Assembly (NCBI GenBank): GCA_963703945.1
Contig: CAVPGM010000011.1
Location: 248,001-312,000 of the forward strand
Source of the DNA: JALORV01 sp963703945
Lineage (GTDB): Bacteria > Pseudomonadota > Gammaproteobacteria > Burkholderiales > Burkholderiaceae_F
Direction: 5' to 3'
Length of the DNA stretch: 64,000 nucleotides
Under the pieces are notes generated by a model. That model ran no database searches. It was not told the DNA's origin and worked only from the letters and a program-made list of their open reading frames with translations. A program made the position numbers and the translations under genes. This document shows, one piece after another, positions 57,075 through 64,000 of this stretch. Numbering within the stretch: position 1 is the first letter of the stretch; the number at the start of each line of letters is the position of its first letter.

Positions 57075-57734
57075 ATGCGCATCCTGCTTGTGGAAGACGA
57101 TCCGATGATCGGCGAAAGCGTCGCCGACGGACTGAAGAGCGAGGGATACGCGGTCGATTGGGTGCGCGACGGCAAGGAGGCCGAGGTTGCCGTCGGCGCA
57201 TCGCCGTACTCGCTGGTCGTGCTGGACCTCGGGCTGCCGCGGCGCGATGGAATCGAAGTATTGCGAAGCATCCGGGAGCGCCGCATCGCTGTCCCTGTGC
57301 TGGTGATGACTGCGCGCGACACGGTGCGCGACCGCATCAGAGGGCTCGACGCAGGGGCAGACGACTATCTGGTCAAACCCTTTGATCTCGACGAACTGAC
57401 GGCCCGGGTTCGTGCGCTGCTGCGCCGTGCTGCGGGGCGTGCCGAACCCTTGATCGAGCGCGGCAACCTGGCCATCGATCCGGCGAGCCGGCAGGTCCGC
57501 TGGAAGGGCGAACCGGTCGCGCTGTCGGCACGCGAATACGCGCTGCTGGCCGCGCTCGCAGAACGTCCGGGGCTGGTGCTGTCGCGCGCGCAGCTCGAGG
57601 AGAAGCTGTACGGCTGGAACGAAGCGGTTGGCAGCAACACCGTCGAGGTGCACATCCACAACGTGCGCAAGAAACTCGGCGAAGGCGTGATCCGCAACGT
57701 GCGCGGCATGGGCTACACACTGGTCGCCGAGTGA
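57075..57734 (+). CDS. OmpR-family response regulator (QseB/PmrA-like)
   Basis: A 219-residue response regulator. The receiver domain has acidic EDD, phospho-acceptor Asp51 in VVLDLGLP, and the switch Lys in YLVKPF. The winged-helix domain carries LSAREYALLAALAERPGLVLSRAQLEEKLYGWNEAVGSNTVEVHIHNVRKKLG. The regulatory genes qseB and pmrA share this form. It forms an operon with the kinase gene at 57757 (22 bp). Three PmrA-type boxes occur downstream, at 59172, 59721 and 59791, but I see none in front of the operon itself. Confidence 0.92.
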   Translation: MRILLVEDDPMIGESVADGLKSEGYAVDWVRDGKEAEVAVGASPYSLVVLDLGLPRRDGIEVLRSIRERRIAVPVLVMTARDTVRDRIRGLDAGADDYLVKPFDLDELTARVRALLRRAAGRAEPLIERGNLAIDPASRQVRWKGEPVALSAREYALLAALAERPGLVLSRAQLEEKLYGWNEAVGSNTVEVHIHNVRKKLGEGVIRNVRGMGYTLVAE

Positions 57735-57756
57735 ACGGGCCACGAAAGCGTTGCGC

Positions 57757-59077
57757 ATGAAATCGATCCGTGGGTGGCTGCTCGCCGCGCTGCTGACCGC
57801 GCTCGCTGTCGCCGGCCTGGTCGCGTCCGCGGCGACCTTCCTGTCGGCGCGCGAGGAAGTCGATGCGCTGCTCGACGAGGAACTGCGACAGGTCGCGCTG
57901 TCGCTGCGGGATCACGCGGTGCTCGACCTGCGGCGATTGGAGAGCGTCGCCGCGAACCCTGATCAACGTGTGCTGGTGCAGATCTGGGACCCGGCGTTCG
58001 ATCGCCCCTATGTGTCGCGCATCGCCGGCGGCGCGCCGATGCCTCGCACTGACGAGGGCTACGCAACCGTGCTGCACGACGGCCGCTCGTGGCGTCTGTT
58101 CACGTTGTTCGCCGGACGCCAGCTGATCCAGGTTGCGCAGCCCACTGCGCTGCGGACCGAACTGGCGGCCCGCACGGCGGGACGCCTGCTGCTGCCGGTG
58201 CTGCTGGCGCTGCCGTTCCTCGGCATGGCCGCGTGGTGGATCGTCGGACGCGGTCTGGCCCCACTGGGCCGCATTGCCGGCGCGATGAAGGAGCGCAGCC
58301 CGACGGCGTTGACGCCGGTGCCGACGGCCGCGCTGCCGATCGAGATCCAGCCGCTGGCCGAGGCGTTGAACGACCTGCTGGCCCGGTTGGATCATTCGTT
58401 CGCGGCGCAGCGGCGATTTGCAGCGGACGCCGCACACGAGCTCCGAACTCCGCTGACGGCGCTTGGATTGCAGTTGCAGCTCGCAGAGCGAGCCGCGAAC
58501 GACGAAGATCGCGCGCGCGCATTCGAACGACTTAGACAGGGCATCCGCCGCGCCACGCGCCTTGTGCAGCAGTTGCTGACGATGGCCCGACTCGACCCGG
58601 ATGCCGCCGCCGGGCCGCCGGCCGCGATCGCCGTTGGCGCGCTGGTGCACTCGATCGTCGAAGATGCGCGCCCGCTCGCCACCGAGCGCGACATCGGCAT
58701 CGAATACACGGACCGCAGTGACGGCGGCAACCGTCAGTGGCAGCGAAGACGCGTTACGCATCCTGTTCAACAACCTCGTCGACAATGCACTGCGCTACAC
58801 CCCTGCCGGCGGTCGCGTCACCTTCACCGCCAGCGCCGATGCCGAGGTCGTGCAGGTCCTGGTCGAAGACACAGGCCCGGGCATCGCCGACGAGGAGCGC
58901 GAACGCGTGTTCGACCGCTTCTATCGCGGCTCGACGGCGGCCGGCACTGGGACAGGACTCGGCCTGGCGATCGTCTCTCAGGTGGCCGAGATGCACCGGG
59001 GCGAAGTGCGCCTGGAGGCGGCTGAGTCCGGTGGACTGCGCGTGCGCGTACGCTTGCCCAGAATGCATCGGGGCTGA
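57757..59077 (+). CDS. QseC/PmrB-like sensor histidine kinase, frameshifted near 58726
   Basis: A membrane sensor kinase: N-terminal helix (about 6-25), a periplasmic domain of about 130 residues, second helix (about 146-166, LLLPVLLALPFLGMAAWWIVG), HAMP-like linker, the H-box AAHELRTPL with His227, and the ATP-binding N-, G1- and G2-boxes (NNLVDNALR, DTGPGI, GTGLGLAI). Removing one base near 58726 (restoring SDGATVSGSEDALRI) gives 439 residues. ATG 57757 is the start. The ligand is unknown; QseC relatives respond to signals such as autoinducers, PmrB to Fe3+ or acidity. Confidence 0.9.
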
Positions 59078-59171
59078 GGCGAGTGCTCGCTTACTTACAG
59101 CGGGAGCGCTGTTACCTCGGCCATGGCCGCCCTGACCAGGCCATCCATTGGTGCCTTGCTGGCGCGGCCGC

Positions 59172-59188
59172 CTTAAGTTGGCCTTAAG
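59172..59188. promoter_or_regulatory. PmrA/QseB-type box 1: CTTAAG-N5-CTTAAG
   Basis: CTTAAG at 59172-59177 and 59183-59188 with 5 bp between. This is a perfect match to the PmrA half-site pattern YTTAAK-N5-YTTAAK. It is about 95 bp past the kinase stop and about 65 bp before a strong terminator. Confidence 0.6.
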
Positions 59189-59209
59189 TATGCGGGTCTA
59201 GCTTTCGCT

Positions 59210-59279
59210 TCGTGGTGATGGCTCCGCCATCATTGCTCACTCACTCGAATTCAAGCGCCGCTCTGCGGCGCTTTTTTTT
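59210..59279 (+). ncRNA. Candidate small RNA between PmrA-type box and intrinsic terminator
   Basis: Box 1 (59172-59188) would place a start near 59210, after TAGCTT (59199-59204, a weak -10). The transcript would end at the stem-loop and T8 run at 59279, so it would be about 70 nucleotides long. There is no ribosome site before an ATG in a plausible small gene; the ATG 59219 frame runs through the T-run. Expression is inferred only from promoter box and terminator. Confidence 0.35.
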
Positions 59280-59280
59280 A
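59253..59280 (+). terminator. Intrinsic terminator
   Basis: A 9-bp stem AAGCGCCGC/GCGGCGCTT (59253-59261 with 59265-59273), loop TCT, then T8 (59272-59279). It is directed at plus-strand transcripts, from the two-component operon or from the short transcript beginning after box 1. It also separates these from the minus-strand gene whose stop is at 59278. Confidence 0.85.
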
Positions 59281-59625
59281 TCTAACCGGCCAGATGTTCG
59301 CCGCGGCGAGTTTGTTGTTCATGCCGTCTGGCTCCAGGAAGTTCACCTGGATCTTGTCGCCGGCCTTGAGCTTCGAGATGTCATAAACGCCTTGCCCGAC
59401 GTATACGTTCGCCGTGGTGCCGTCCTGCGCCTGCATGCGCACCGTCTGAGCGTACGAATCGATGGAAAGCACCGTGAACACTCCCGGCAGCGGTGCCAGA
59501 TTGACGCCGCCTCCCTGATTGCGGCGGCCGGGCCCTTCCCCGTCTCCAACCCTCTGGGCGAGCACAGTCTGCGGCATCGATACGATGAGGGCGATCAACA
59601 GGACTATCCGGTTCAGCAGTCTCAT
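59278..59625 (-). CDS. Small exported beta-rich protein
   Basis: A 115-residue protein. Signal peptide (about 1-24, ending TVLAQ) followed by a short Gly/Arg linker and a beta-rich domain: VFTVLSIDSYAQTVRMQAQDGTTANVYVGQGVYDISKLKAGDKIQVNFLEPDG. The pattern, a beta strand then a Lys-Ala-Gly-Asp turn, is typical of OB-like or PRC-type periplasmic proteins, but I cannot name a family. Start ATG 59625 has GGAGG 5 bases upstream. It is divergent from htrA, and a PmrA-type box lies in between, so both may be controlled by the neighbouring two-component system. Confidence 0.7.
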   Translation of the reverse strand: MRLLNRIVLLIALIVSMPQTVLAQRVGDGEGPGRRNQGGGVNLAPLPGVFTVLSIDSYAQTVRMQAQDGTTANVYVGQGVYDISKLKAGDKIQVNFLEPDGMNNKLAAANIWPVR

Positions 59626-59720
59626 GCGTTCCTCCCACACTCGGCGGACCCCGTCACTGACATTCGCATTATTGCCCGAACGCGAAACCGCGCGATGAAC
59701 GCGACCGCGCGGGCGCGCAC

Positions 59721-59737
59721 TTTAAGCCCCGCTTAAG
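59721..59737. promoter_or_regulatory. PmrA/QseB-type box 2: TTTAAG-N5-CTTAAG
   Basis: TTTAAG (59721-59726), five bases, CTTAAG (59732-59737). It lies in the divergent region between the small exported protein and htrA, 96 bp from the former. Confidence 0.55.
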
Positions 59738-59790
59738 CCTCGCGGTCTTCCGCACCCGATTTGCCACCGCCCGTCCATCGGCGTGGTGGC

Positions 59791-59807
59791 CTTAAGCCAA
59801 ATCTAAG
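59791..59807 (+). promoter_or_regulatory. PmrA/QseB-type box 3: CTTAAG-N5-TCTAAG
   Basis: CTTAAG (59791-59796), five bases, TCTAAG (59802-59807), one mismatch in the second half. It lies 43 bp before the htrA start, a position suitable for activation of htrA with a short leader. Confidence 0.55.
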
Positions 59808-59850
59808 CTGCGCTGCACACATTGGCTCCGTCAATCTTTCGGAGTCCACG

Positions 59851-61302
59851 ATGAATGCAAGAAGATTTTTCAAGCCAACACTGATTGCCGCGGCACTCGC
59901 CGCCGCATTCCTCGCCGGCCACCGGCTGGATGGCGTGCACGGCGCGACCGTTCCCCCCACGCCTACCATCGCAGCGGTCGCCGCCCCGACTGAAGGACGC
60001 GTCGGCTTGCCGGACTTCAGTGCACTGGTCGAAGCCAACGGCGCCGCGGTGGTCAACATTGCCGTCACGAAGCGAGCCGCGGTTTCGCCAACGCAGTTCG
60101 ACGACAGCGGGCCGATGGGCGAGATGTTGCGCCGCTTCGGCGTTCCGATGCCCGACGGCGAACCGCGCGGTCGTGAAGGCCACGGCGTCGGTTCCGGTTT
60201 CATCATCTCTCACAACGGCCTGATTCTGACGAACGCTCACGTGGTCGACGGCGCCTCCGAGCTGACCGTACGCCTGACTGATCAGCGCGAGTTCAAAGGT
60301 ACCGTGCTAGGCACCGACAGGATGACCGATGTCGCGGTCGTGAAGATCAATGCCGAAAACCTGCCCGCCGTGAGAACTGGTGATCCGACGCGGCTGAAAG
60401 TCGGTGAATGGGTCGCCGCCATCGGTTCGCCGTTCGGGCTCGAGAACTCGGTGACGGCCGGCATCGTGTCCGCGAAGTCGCGCGCGCTACCGCAGGAAGC
60501 CTTGGTGCCGTTCATCCAGACCGACGTGGCGGTGAACCCGGGCAACTCCGGCGGGCCGCTGTTCAACATGGCCGGCGAAGTGGTCGGCATCAACTCGCAG
60601 ATCTTCTCGACCAGCGGCGGCTACATGGGACTGTCGTTCGCGATCCCGATCGACCTCGCGCTGAAGGTCAAGGACGAACTGGTCGCGCATGGCAAGGTGA
60701 CTCGCGGCCGCATCGGCGTCGGCATCCAGCAGGTCAACCCGGCGCTGGCTGAAAGTTTCGGACTCGACACTGCGCGCGGCGCGCTGGTCAGCAAGGTCGA
60801 GCCCGACTCGCCGGCCGCGCGTGCCGGAATGAAGGAAGGCGACGTGATTCTGGAGTTCAACGGCAAGGCCATTGCGCAATCGAGCGACCTGCCGCTGCTT
60901 GTCGCCGAAGTCCGCCCCGGTGCAAGAGCGACGATCAAGGTGTGGCGCGATCGATCGGAGAAAGCACTGGAGGTGACGGTCGGCGACCTGTCGAGCGACA
61001 AAGTGGCTCTTGCGACGAATCCGTCGGATGCGCCGCAGGGCAAGCTCGGCGTCGCGGTGAGACCGCTATCGCCCGACGAAGCGCGCGCGCTGCAGGGCGA
61101 GGGCGGACTGCTGGTCCAGCAGGCCAGCGGACCCGCTGCGAGGGCAGGCCTGCGCGCGGGCGACGTGATCGTCGCGGTCAACGGCAAATCGACCCGTACG
61201 GTCGAAGATCTCCGGGCGCAGGTGAACAACGCCAAAGGCAGACTCGCCGTACTGATCGAGAGGCAGGGCCAGCGCGTGTTTGTGCCGGTCGAGATCGGCT
61301 GA
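59851..61302 (+). CDS. htrA: Do-family periplasmic serine protease (HtrA/DegP/MucD)
   Basis: A 483-residue protease-chaperone. Signal sequence about 1-31 (LIAAALAAAFLAGHR). Trypsin-like domain with the triad His130 (LTNAHVV), Asp160 (TDVAVV) and Ser233 (GNSGGP), followed by two PDZ domains (about 275-370 and 390-480, each with a GAR/G-x-GDVI pattern). It degrades and refolds damaged envelope proteins. ATG 59851 has GGAG 8 bases upstream. Two PmrA-type boxes precede it, suggesting control by the adjacent two-component system instead of or in addition to RpoE. Confidence 0.93.
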   Translation: MNARRFFKPTLIAAALAAAFLAGHRLDGVHGATVPPTPTIAAVAAPTEGRVGLPDFSALVEANGAAVVNIAVTKRAAVSPTQFDDSGPMGEMLRRFGVPMPDGEPRGREGHGVGSGFIISHNGLILTNAHVVDGASELTVRLTDQREFKGTVLGTDRMTDVAVVKINAENLPAVRTGDPTRLKVGEWVAAIGSPFGLENSVTAGIVSAKSRALPQEALVPFIQTDVAVNPGNSGGPLFNMAGEVVGINSQIFSTSGGYMGLSFAIPIDLALKVKDELVAHGKVTRGRIGVGIQQVNPALAESFGLDTARGALVSKVEPDSPAARAGMKEGDVILEFNGKAIAQSSDLPLLVAEVRPGARATIKVWRDRSEKALEVTVGDLSSDKVALATNPSDAPQGKLGVAVRPLSPDEARALQGEGGLLVQQASGPAARAGLRAGDVIVAVNGKSTRTVEDLRAQVNNAKGRLAVLIERQGQRVFVPVEIG

Positions 61303-61358
61303 TCCGGCTCGTCGTGTGAGCGCGGAGTGCGCACCGCCGCACTCCGCCGTTCGCCGAC

Positions 61359-61811
61359 TCAGCGGGTCGGCGCCCAGCCGGGCGAGCTGCTCTGACGGCT
61401 GCCGACACGATCGGTGCACTGGCAGCAGGGAAACGGCGGCGGCGGGCAGATGTTCATGCAGGTGCACTGCGCGGACTCGCCGATGGCGAACGAGTTCTCG
61501 CCCTGCCGCACCAGCGGCCGCGACAGCGCTCGAGAGATCACCGCTTCGGGCGAGTCGGGTCGCTCGGCATCGCCTTCGATGATCACGCGATCGAGTTCGA
61601 CGATTCCGCGCTGAGTGCGCCGCGTCTCGCCGCGTTTGATCGCTTCCCGGCGTGCGCGTTCGGCCGCGGACGGCTCCGACTTCTCGCACTTGATGATCAC
61701 CACCGAGCGGCAGTCTGGTGCTTCGTTGACCGCCGGTACGGTAGCCGTCTGAGCCGCGGCGGTCGTCAGCAGCCCGACTGCCGTAGCCAACGCGGTTCCG
61801 TGCTTCGCCAT
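61359..61811 (-). CDS. Exported Cys-rich protein of unknown function
   Basis: A 150-residue protein with an N-terminal signal (about 1-21) and an Arg/Glu-rich middle. Eight cysteines follow: Cys34, Cys42, then a cluster at 116, 118, 122, 129, 130 and 132 (CTCMNICPPPPFPCCQC). Such a cluster suggests metal binding or several disulfides. ATG 61811 overlaps the stop of the SRAP gene (TGATG), so it is translationally coupled to it; a GTG three bases earlier is also possible. I recognise no domain. Confidence 0.65.
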   Translation of the reverse strand: MAKHGTALATAVGLLTTAAAQTATVPAVNEAPDCRSVVIIKCEKSEPSAAERARREAIKRGETRRTQRGIVELDRVIIEGDAERPDSPEAVISRALSRPLVRQGENSFAIGESAQCTCMNICPPPPFPCCQCTDRVGSRQSSSPGWAPTR

Positions 61812-62416
61812 CACACCGATTCGATCGTCAGCGCGTCGTCCGGATACGGCGCCAGCAGCGACGACGAATCAGCCGACGAATCGAGCCAGCGCACGTAGTC
61901 AGGCGCAGCAACGATCACCGGCATGCGGTCGTGCAGCGGCATCAGCACGGCATTCGCGTCGGTCGTGATGATCGTGTAGGTGTGGACGCTTTCGCGCGTT
62001 GCCGGATCGCGCCACCACTCCCACAGGCCCGCCAGCGCGAACAGCGGTTCGTCCTTCACCCGGACGCGCCACTTGTTCCGCCGACCGCGCTCGCCGCTCC
62101 ATTCGAAGAAGGCGTTCACGGGCACCAGGCAGTGGCGCTTTTCGTAGGCGGTGTGGAACGCCGCCGCGGTCGCGATCGATTCGGCGCGAGCGTTGATACA
62201 GCGGATGCCGAATTTCAGGTCCTTCGCCCATGACGGCACCAGGCCCCAGCGCGCGAGCGTGCATTCATTCGTCGTTCGGTCGCGCGTCAGCCGGACGATC
62301 GGCTTCATCTCGGTCGGCCGCACGTCCGGACTGGCCAGGAAATCGGGCACGCTCGGCACCCGGAAATGTGCCTTGATCGCCGCCGGGTTTTCGGAAAGGT
62401 CGTAGCGTCCGCACAT
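61811..62416 (-). CDS. SRAP-family (YedK/HMCES) abasic-site shield protein
   Basis: A 201-residue SOS-response-associated protein. Catalytic Cys2 follows the start Met (MCGRY) and becomes the N-terminus after Met removal, forming a thiazolidine link with abasic sites in single-stranded DNA. ARWGLVPSWAKD, CINARAES, RHCLVPVNAFFEWSG and LHDRMPV are the other family landmarks, including the active-site Glu and His. It overlaps the Cys-rich protein gene by 1 bp. Confidence 0.93.
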   Translation of the reverse strand: MCGRYDLSENPAAIKAHFRVPSVPDFLASPDVRPTEMKPIVRLTRDRTTNECTLARWGLVPSWAKDLKFGIRCINARAESIATAAAFHTAYEKRHCLVPVNAFFEWSGERGRRNKWRVRVKDEPLFALAGLWEWWRDPATRESVHTYTIITTDANAVLMPLHDRMPVIVAAPDYVRWLDSSADSSSLLAPYPDDALTIESV

Positions 62417-62457
62417 GTCAGTGGCGGCAGCTTAGCGGCTGTCGGGCCACCTGGCCG

Positions 62458-63498
62458 CTACAGTCCGGCGTCTCGCGGCGTGATCGTGAAGTCGAGTACG
62501 CGGCCGCGCCGTATGACGCGCGCAGCCATCGGCCGGTCGATCCGGCTTGCGTCGAGCAGCCGCTGGAGAGCGTCGATACCGCTGATGACTACGCCGTCGG
62601 CGCTGACGAGCAGGTCGCCGTCCTCGACACCCGCGCGCTGCGCAGGCGAGTCGCGCTGGACTTCGATGATGCGCACGCCGCTCGCCTGTTCGAGCGAGTG
62701 GGCGCGCTGCAGACTGCGGTGAACCGGCGCTGTCGCCCCACTCACGCCGATGTAGGCGCGCCGCACGCGACCGTGCGCGAACAGTTGCCCGACCACCCAG
62801 CGCACGGTATCGATGCCGGTGGCAAAGCAGATCGCCTGTGCACCCGCGATCATCGCGGTATTGAGGCCGATCACGTCGCCCGACGAATCGACCAGCGGGC
62901 CTCCGGAGTTGCCCGGATTCAGCGCGGCATCGGTCTGGATGATGTCGTCCATCCGGCGCCCGGTGGCGGCGCGCAGCGAGCGGCCTAACGCCGAGATCAC
63001 GCCGGCGGTCACTGTGTTCTGGAAGCCGAGCGGATTGCCGATTGCCACCGCGATCTGACCCACGCGCAGTGCGGATGATTGTCCGAGCTGCGCCACCGGC
63101 AGCCGATCGGCGCCGACGCGCAGCACCGCGACATCGGTGTCCGGATCATCGCCAATGAAATCGGCATCGAACTCACGGCCGTCGGGAAACGCGGCGCGGA
63201 TTGAGCTGGCCCCATGCACGACATGGCTGTTGGTCAGCAGGTAGCCATCGGGAGTGAATGCGAAACCCGAACCGGTGCCGCCTGCCTCGGCGCGCCGTCC
63301 CTTAGCACGCTTGCGCACGGATACCAGCGCGACCGCCGGCCCGACTCGTTCGACTACATCGACAATGCGGGCCGAGTAGGCATCGAGCAGCGTGCCGTCG
63401 CGCGTCGTGCCGTGCGGCTTACCCGCCGTCGCCCCGGCGCTCTCGGGCGCACCCAGCGAGACGATGTCGAAGCCGCGGACGCCATCCATTCGGCGCAT
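62458..63498 (-). CDS. S1C (HtrA-like) serine protease with one PDZ domain, no signal peptide
   Basis: A 346-residue DegQ/HtrA-like protease. The triad is His92 (TNSHVV), Asp122 (TDVAVL) and Ser198 (GNSGGP). One PDZ domain follows at about 265-340 (IIEVQRDSPAQRAGVEDGDLLVS). The N-terminal 40 residues are hydrophilic with no hydrophobic segment, so it is predicted to be cytoplasmic, unlike classical HtrA. Start ATG 63498 or ATG 63489 are both possible. It is separate from the TRAP gene (63 bp upstream) but on the same strand. Confidence 0.88.
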   Translation of the reverse strand: MRRMDGVRGFDIVSLGAPESAGATAGKPHGTTRDGTLLDAYSARIVDVVERVGPAVALVSVRKRAKGRRAEAGGTGSGFAFTPDGYLLTNSHVVHGASSIRAAFPDGREFDADFIGDDPDTDVAVLRVGADRLPVAQLGQSSALRVGQIAVAIGNPLGFQNTVTAGVISALGRSLRAATGRRMDDIIQTDAALNPGNSGGPLVDSSGDVIGLNTAMIAGAQAICFATGIDTVRWVVGQLFAHGRVRRAYIGVSGATAPVHRSLQRAHSLEQASGVRIIEVQRDSPAQRAGVEDGDLLVSADGVVISGIDALQRLLDASRIDRPMAARVIRRGRVLDFTITPRDAGL

Positions 63499-63561
63499 GT
63501 CGGTGCGCCGAACGGCTTTTCAATGCCGCGCTCCAGAACCTATCTCAGCATCAGATAGCTT

Positions 63562-64000
63562 CTAGGCGGGCACCGGTTGCAGCCGGGGCATGCGCCGCCC
63601 CTGCAACACCCATACGAACGCGATCAGCGCCAGGGCCGGCAGATAGAACCAGTGGGGGCTCGGCCGATCGGTCGGCACCATGACGGCAGCGATCTCGAAG
63701 CCCTGTTCGAAACCCGAGCGGCGCGCGCGGCTGCCGAAGCGCACGTTGGTGACCTGTGCGGTTTCGCCCAGCACCGAGATGTTGACCCCGGCCTCCTGCA
63801 CGCGCTTGCGACCGTCGGCAACGCTGCCATCGCCGCGCGCGCCCAGCTGAACTGCGACGGTCTTGCGGATGTCTTCGCCCTCGAGGTTCGTGCCGGCGAT
63901 CTGCAGCACCAGCCGCTCGTTGTCGGGAAGGCTCGCCGCAACCTCAAAGAGCTTTGCCGGCGATTCGCTGCGGTACTCCGCTGTGATCTCGTCCATGAAA
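63562..64000 (-). CDS. TRAP transporter fused permease, C-terminal DUF3394 part (cut by right edge)
   Basis: The last 145 or so codons of a gene that continues beyond the window. It carries the DUF3394 domain found at the C-terminus of TAXI-TRAP fused permeases: EVAASLPDNERLVLQIAGTNLEGE, LGETAQVTNVRFGSRARRSGFEQGFEIAAVMVP, then a final membrane helix (FYLPALALIAFVWVLQG) and a short basic tail. The ATG at 63996 is internal; the frame continues to the edge. The whole protein would be an inner-membrane solute importer driven by an ion gradient. Confidence 0.75.
   Translation of the reverse strand, partial: FMDEITAEYRSESPAKLFEVAASLPDNERLVLQIAGTNLEGEDIRKTVAVQLGARGDGSVADGRKRVQEAGVNISVLGETAQVTNVRFGSRARRSGFEQGFEIAAVMVPTDRPSPHWFYLPALALIAFVWVLQGRRMPRLQPVPA

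Overview
The window is high-GC DNA with dense, short-spaced genes on both strands and no rRNA, tRNA, CRISPR array, transposase or phage gene. The gene content fits a chromosome of a betaproteobacterium, most likely Burkholderiales or a close relative. Indicators are an acyl-CoA ligase in a LivFGHM-type cluster, a GcvA-like LysR gene divergent from a DUF2917 gene, an intracellular polyhydroxybutyrate depolymerase with a Cys-type lipase box, a fused isobutyryl-CoA mutase (IcmF), DUF3563-like small proteins and a TAXI-TRAP permease carrying DUF3394. This placement is inferred from gene content only.

Layout. 1-4198 (minus): acyl-CoA ligase, small membrane protein, LivG, LivH, LivM (cut by the left edge). 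4471-8067: an unknown membrane-anchored protein, an aldo/keto reductase, a ChaN-like lipoprotein and an MFS exporter with its MarR regulator. 8653-13083: an internally deleted VOC gene, a membrane-anchored TIR protein, an SDR and a TPR-GGDEF protein. 13131-18000: an MFS exporter, a FrnE-like oxidoreductase, a glutaredoxin/DsbD-like fusion and a surface-sorted cytochrome c. 18130-24647: Ada, then a beta-propeller/MoaD-ThiS pair, then the YciI/VOC/DUF1579/ECF42 sigma factor operon. 24747-29038: a MacAB-type ABC efflux locus. 29134-33612: MerR-TPR protein, Ku and LigD (bacterial NHEJ). 33638-43606: mixed metabolism (DUF72, LysR/DUF2917, PhaZ, GST, cupin, 2OG-Fe oxygenase, alcohol dehydrogenase, ScpB, methyltransferase, HIT, type IV pilin). 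43621-46914: IcmF. 47003-53877: AcrR with divergent AcrAB-OMF pump. 53937-57022: LysR, two small proteins, a BON protein and DedA. 57075-61302: a QseBC/PmrAB-type two-component system, a short terminator-ended intergenic transcript candidate, a small periplasmic protein and an HtrA/DegP protease. 61359-64000: a Cys-rich exported protein, a YedK/SRAP protein, a second HtrA-like protease and the end of a TRAP permease.

Two regulatory layouts stand out. (1) The sequence TGTCGA-N17-CGAC, the promoter pattern reported for ECF42 sigma factors, occurs twice with identical spacing: 60 bp upstream of the YciI/VOC/ECF42 operon and about 110 bp upstream of the beta-propeller/MoaD-ThiS pair. The propeller and the ubiquitin-like protein may therefore belong to the ECF42 regulon. 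(2) Three CTTAAG-N5-CTTAAG-like boxes, the PmrA/QseB pattern, lie within 640 bp downstream of a QseBC-type pair. One is upstream of a possible small RNA, one is in the divergent HtrA region, and one is just upstream of the htrA gene.

Twelve genes are broken by 20 frameshifts in total. Every one is repaired by removing a single base, often from a short homopolymer. This one-sided bias points to insertion-type sequencing error rather than gene decay, so these genes are annotated as full-length. The VOC gene at 8653 is different: it has a real-looking internal deletion.
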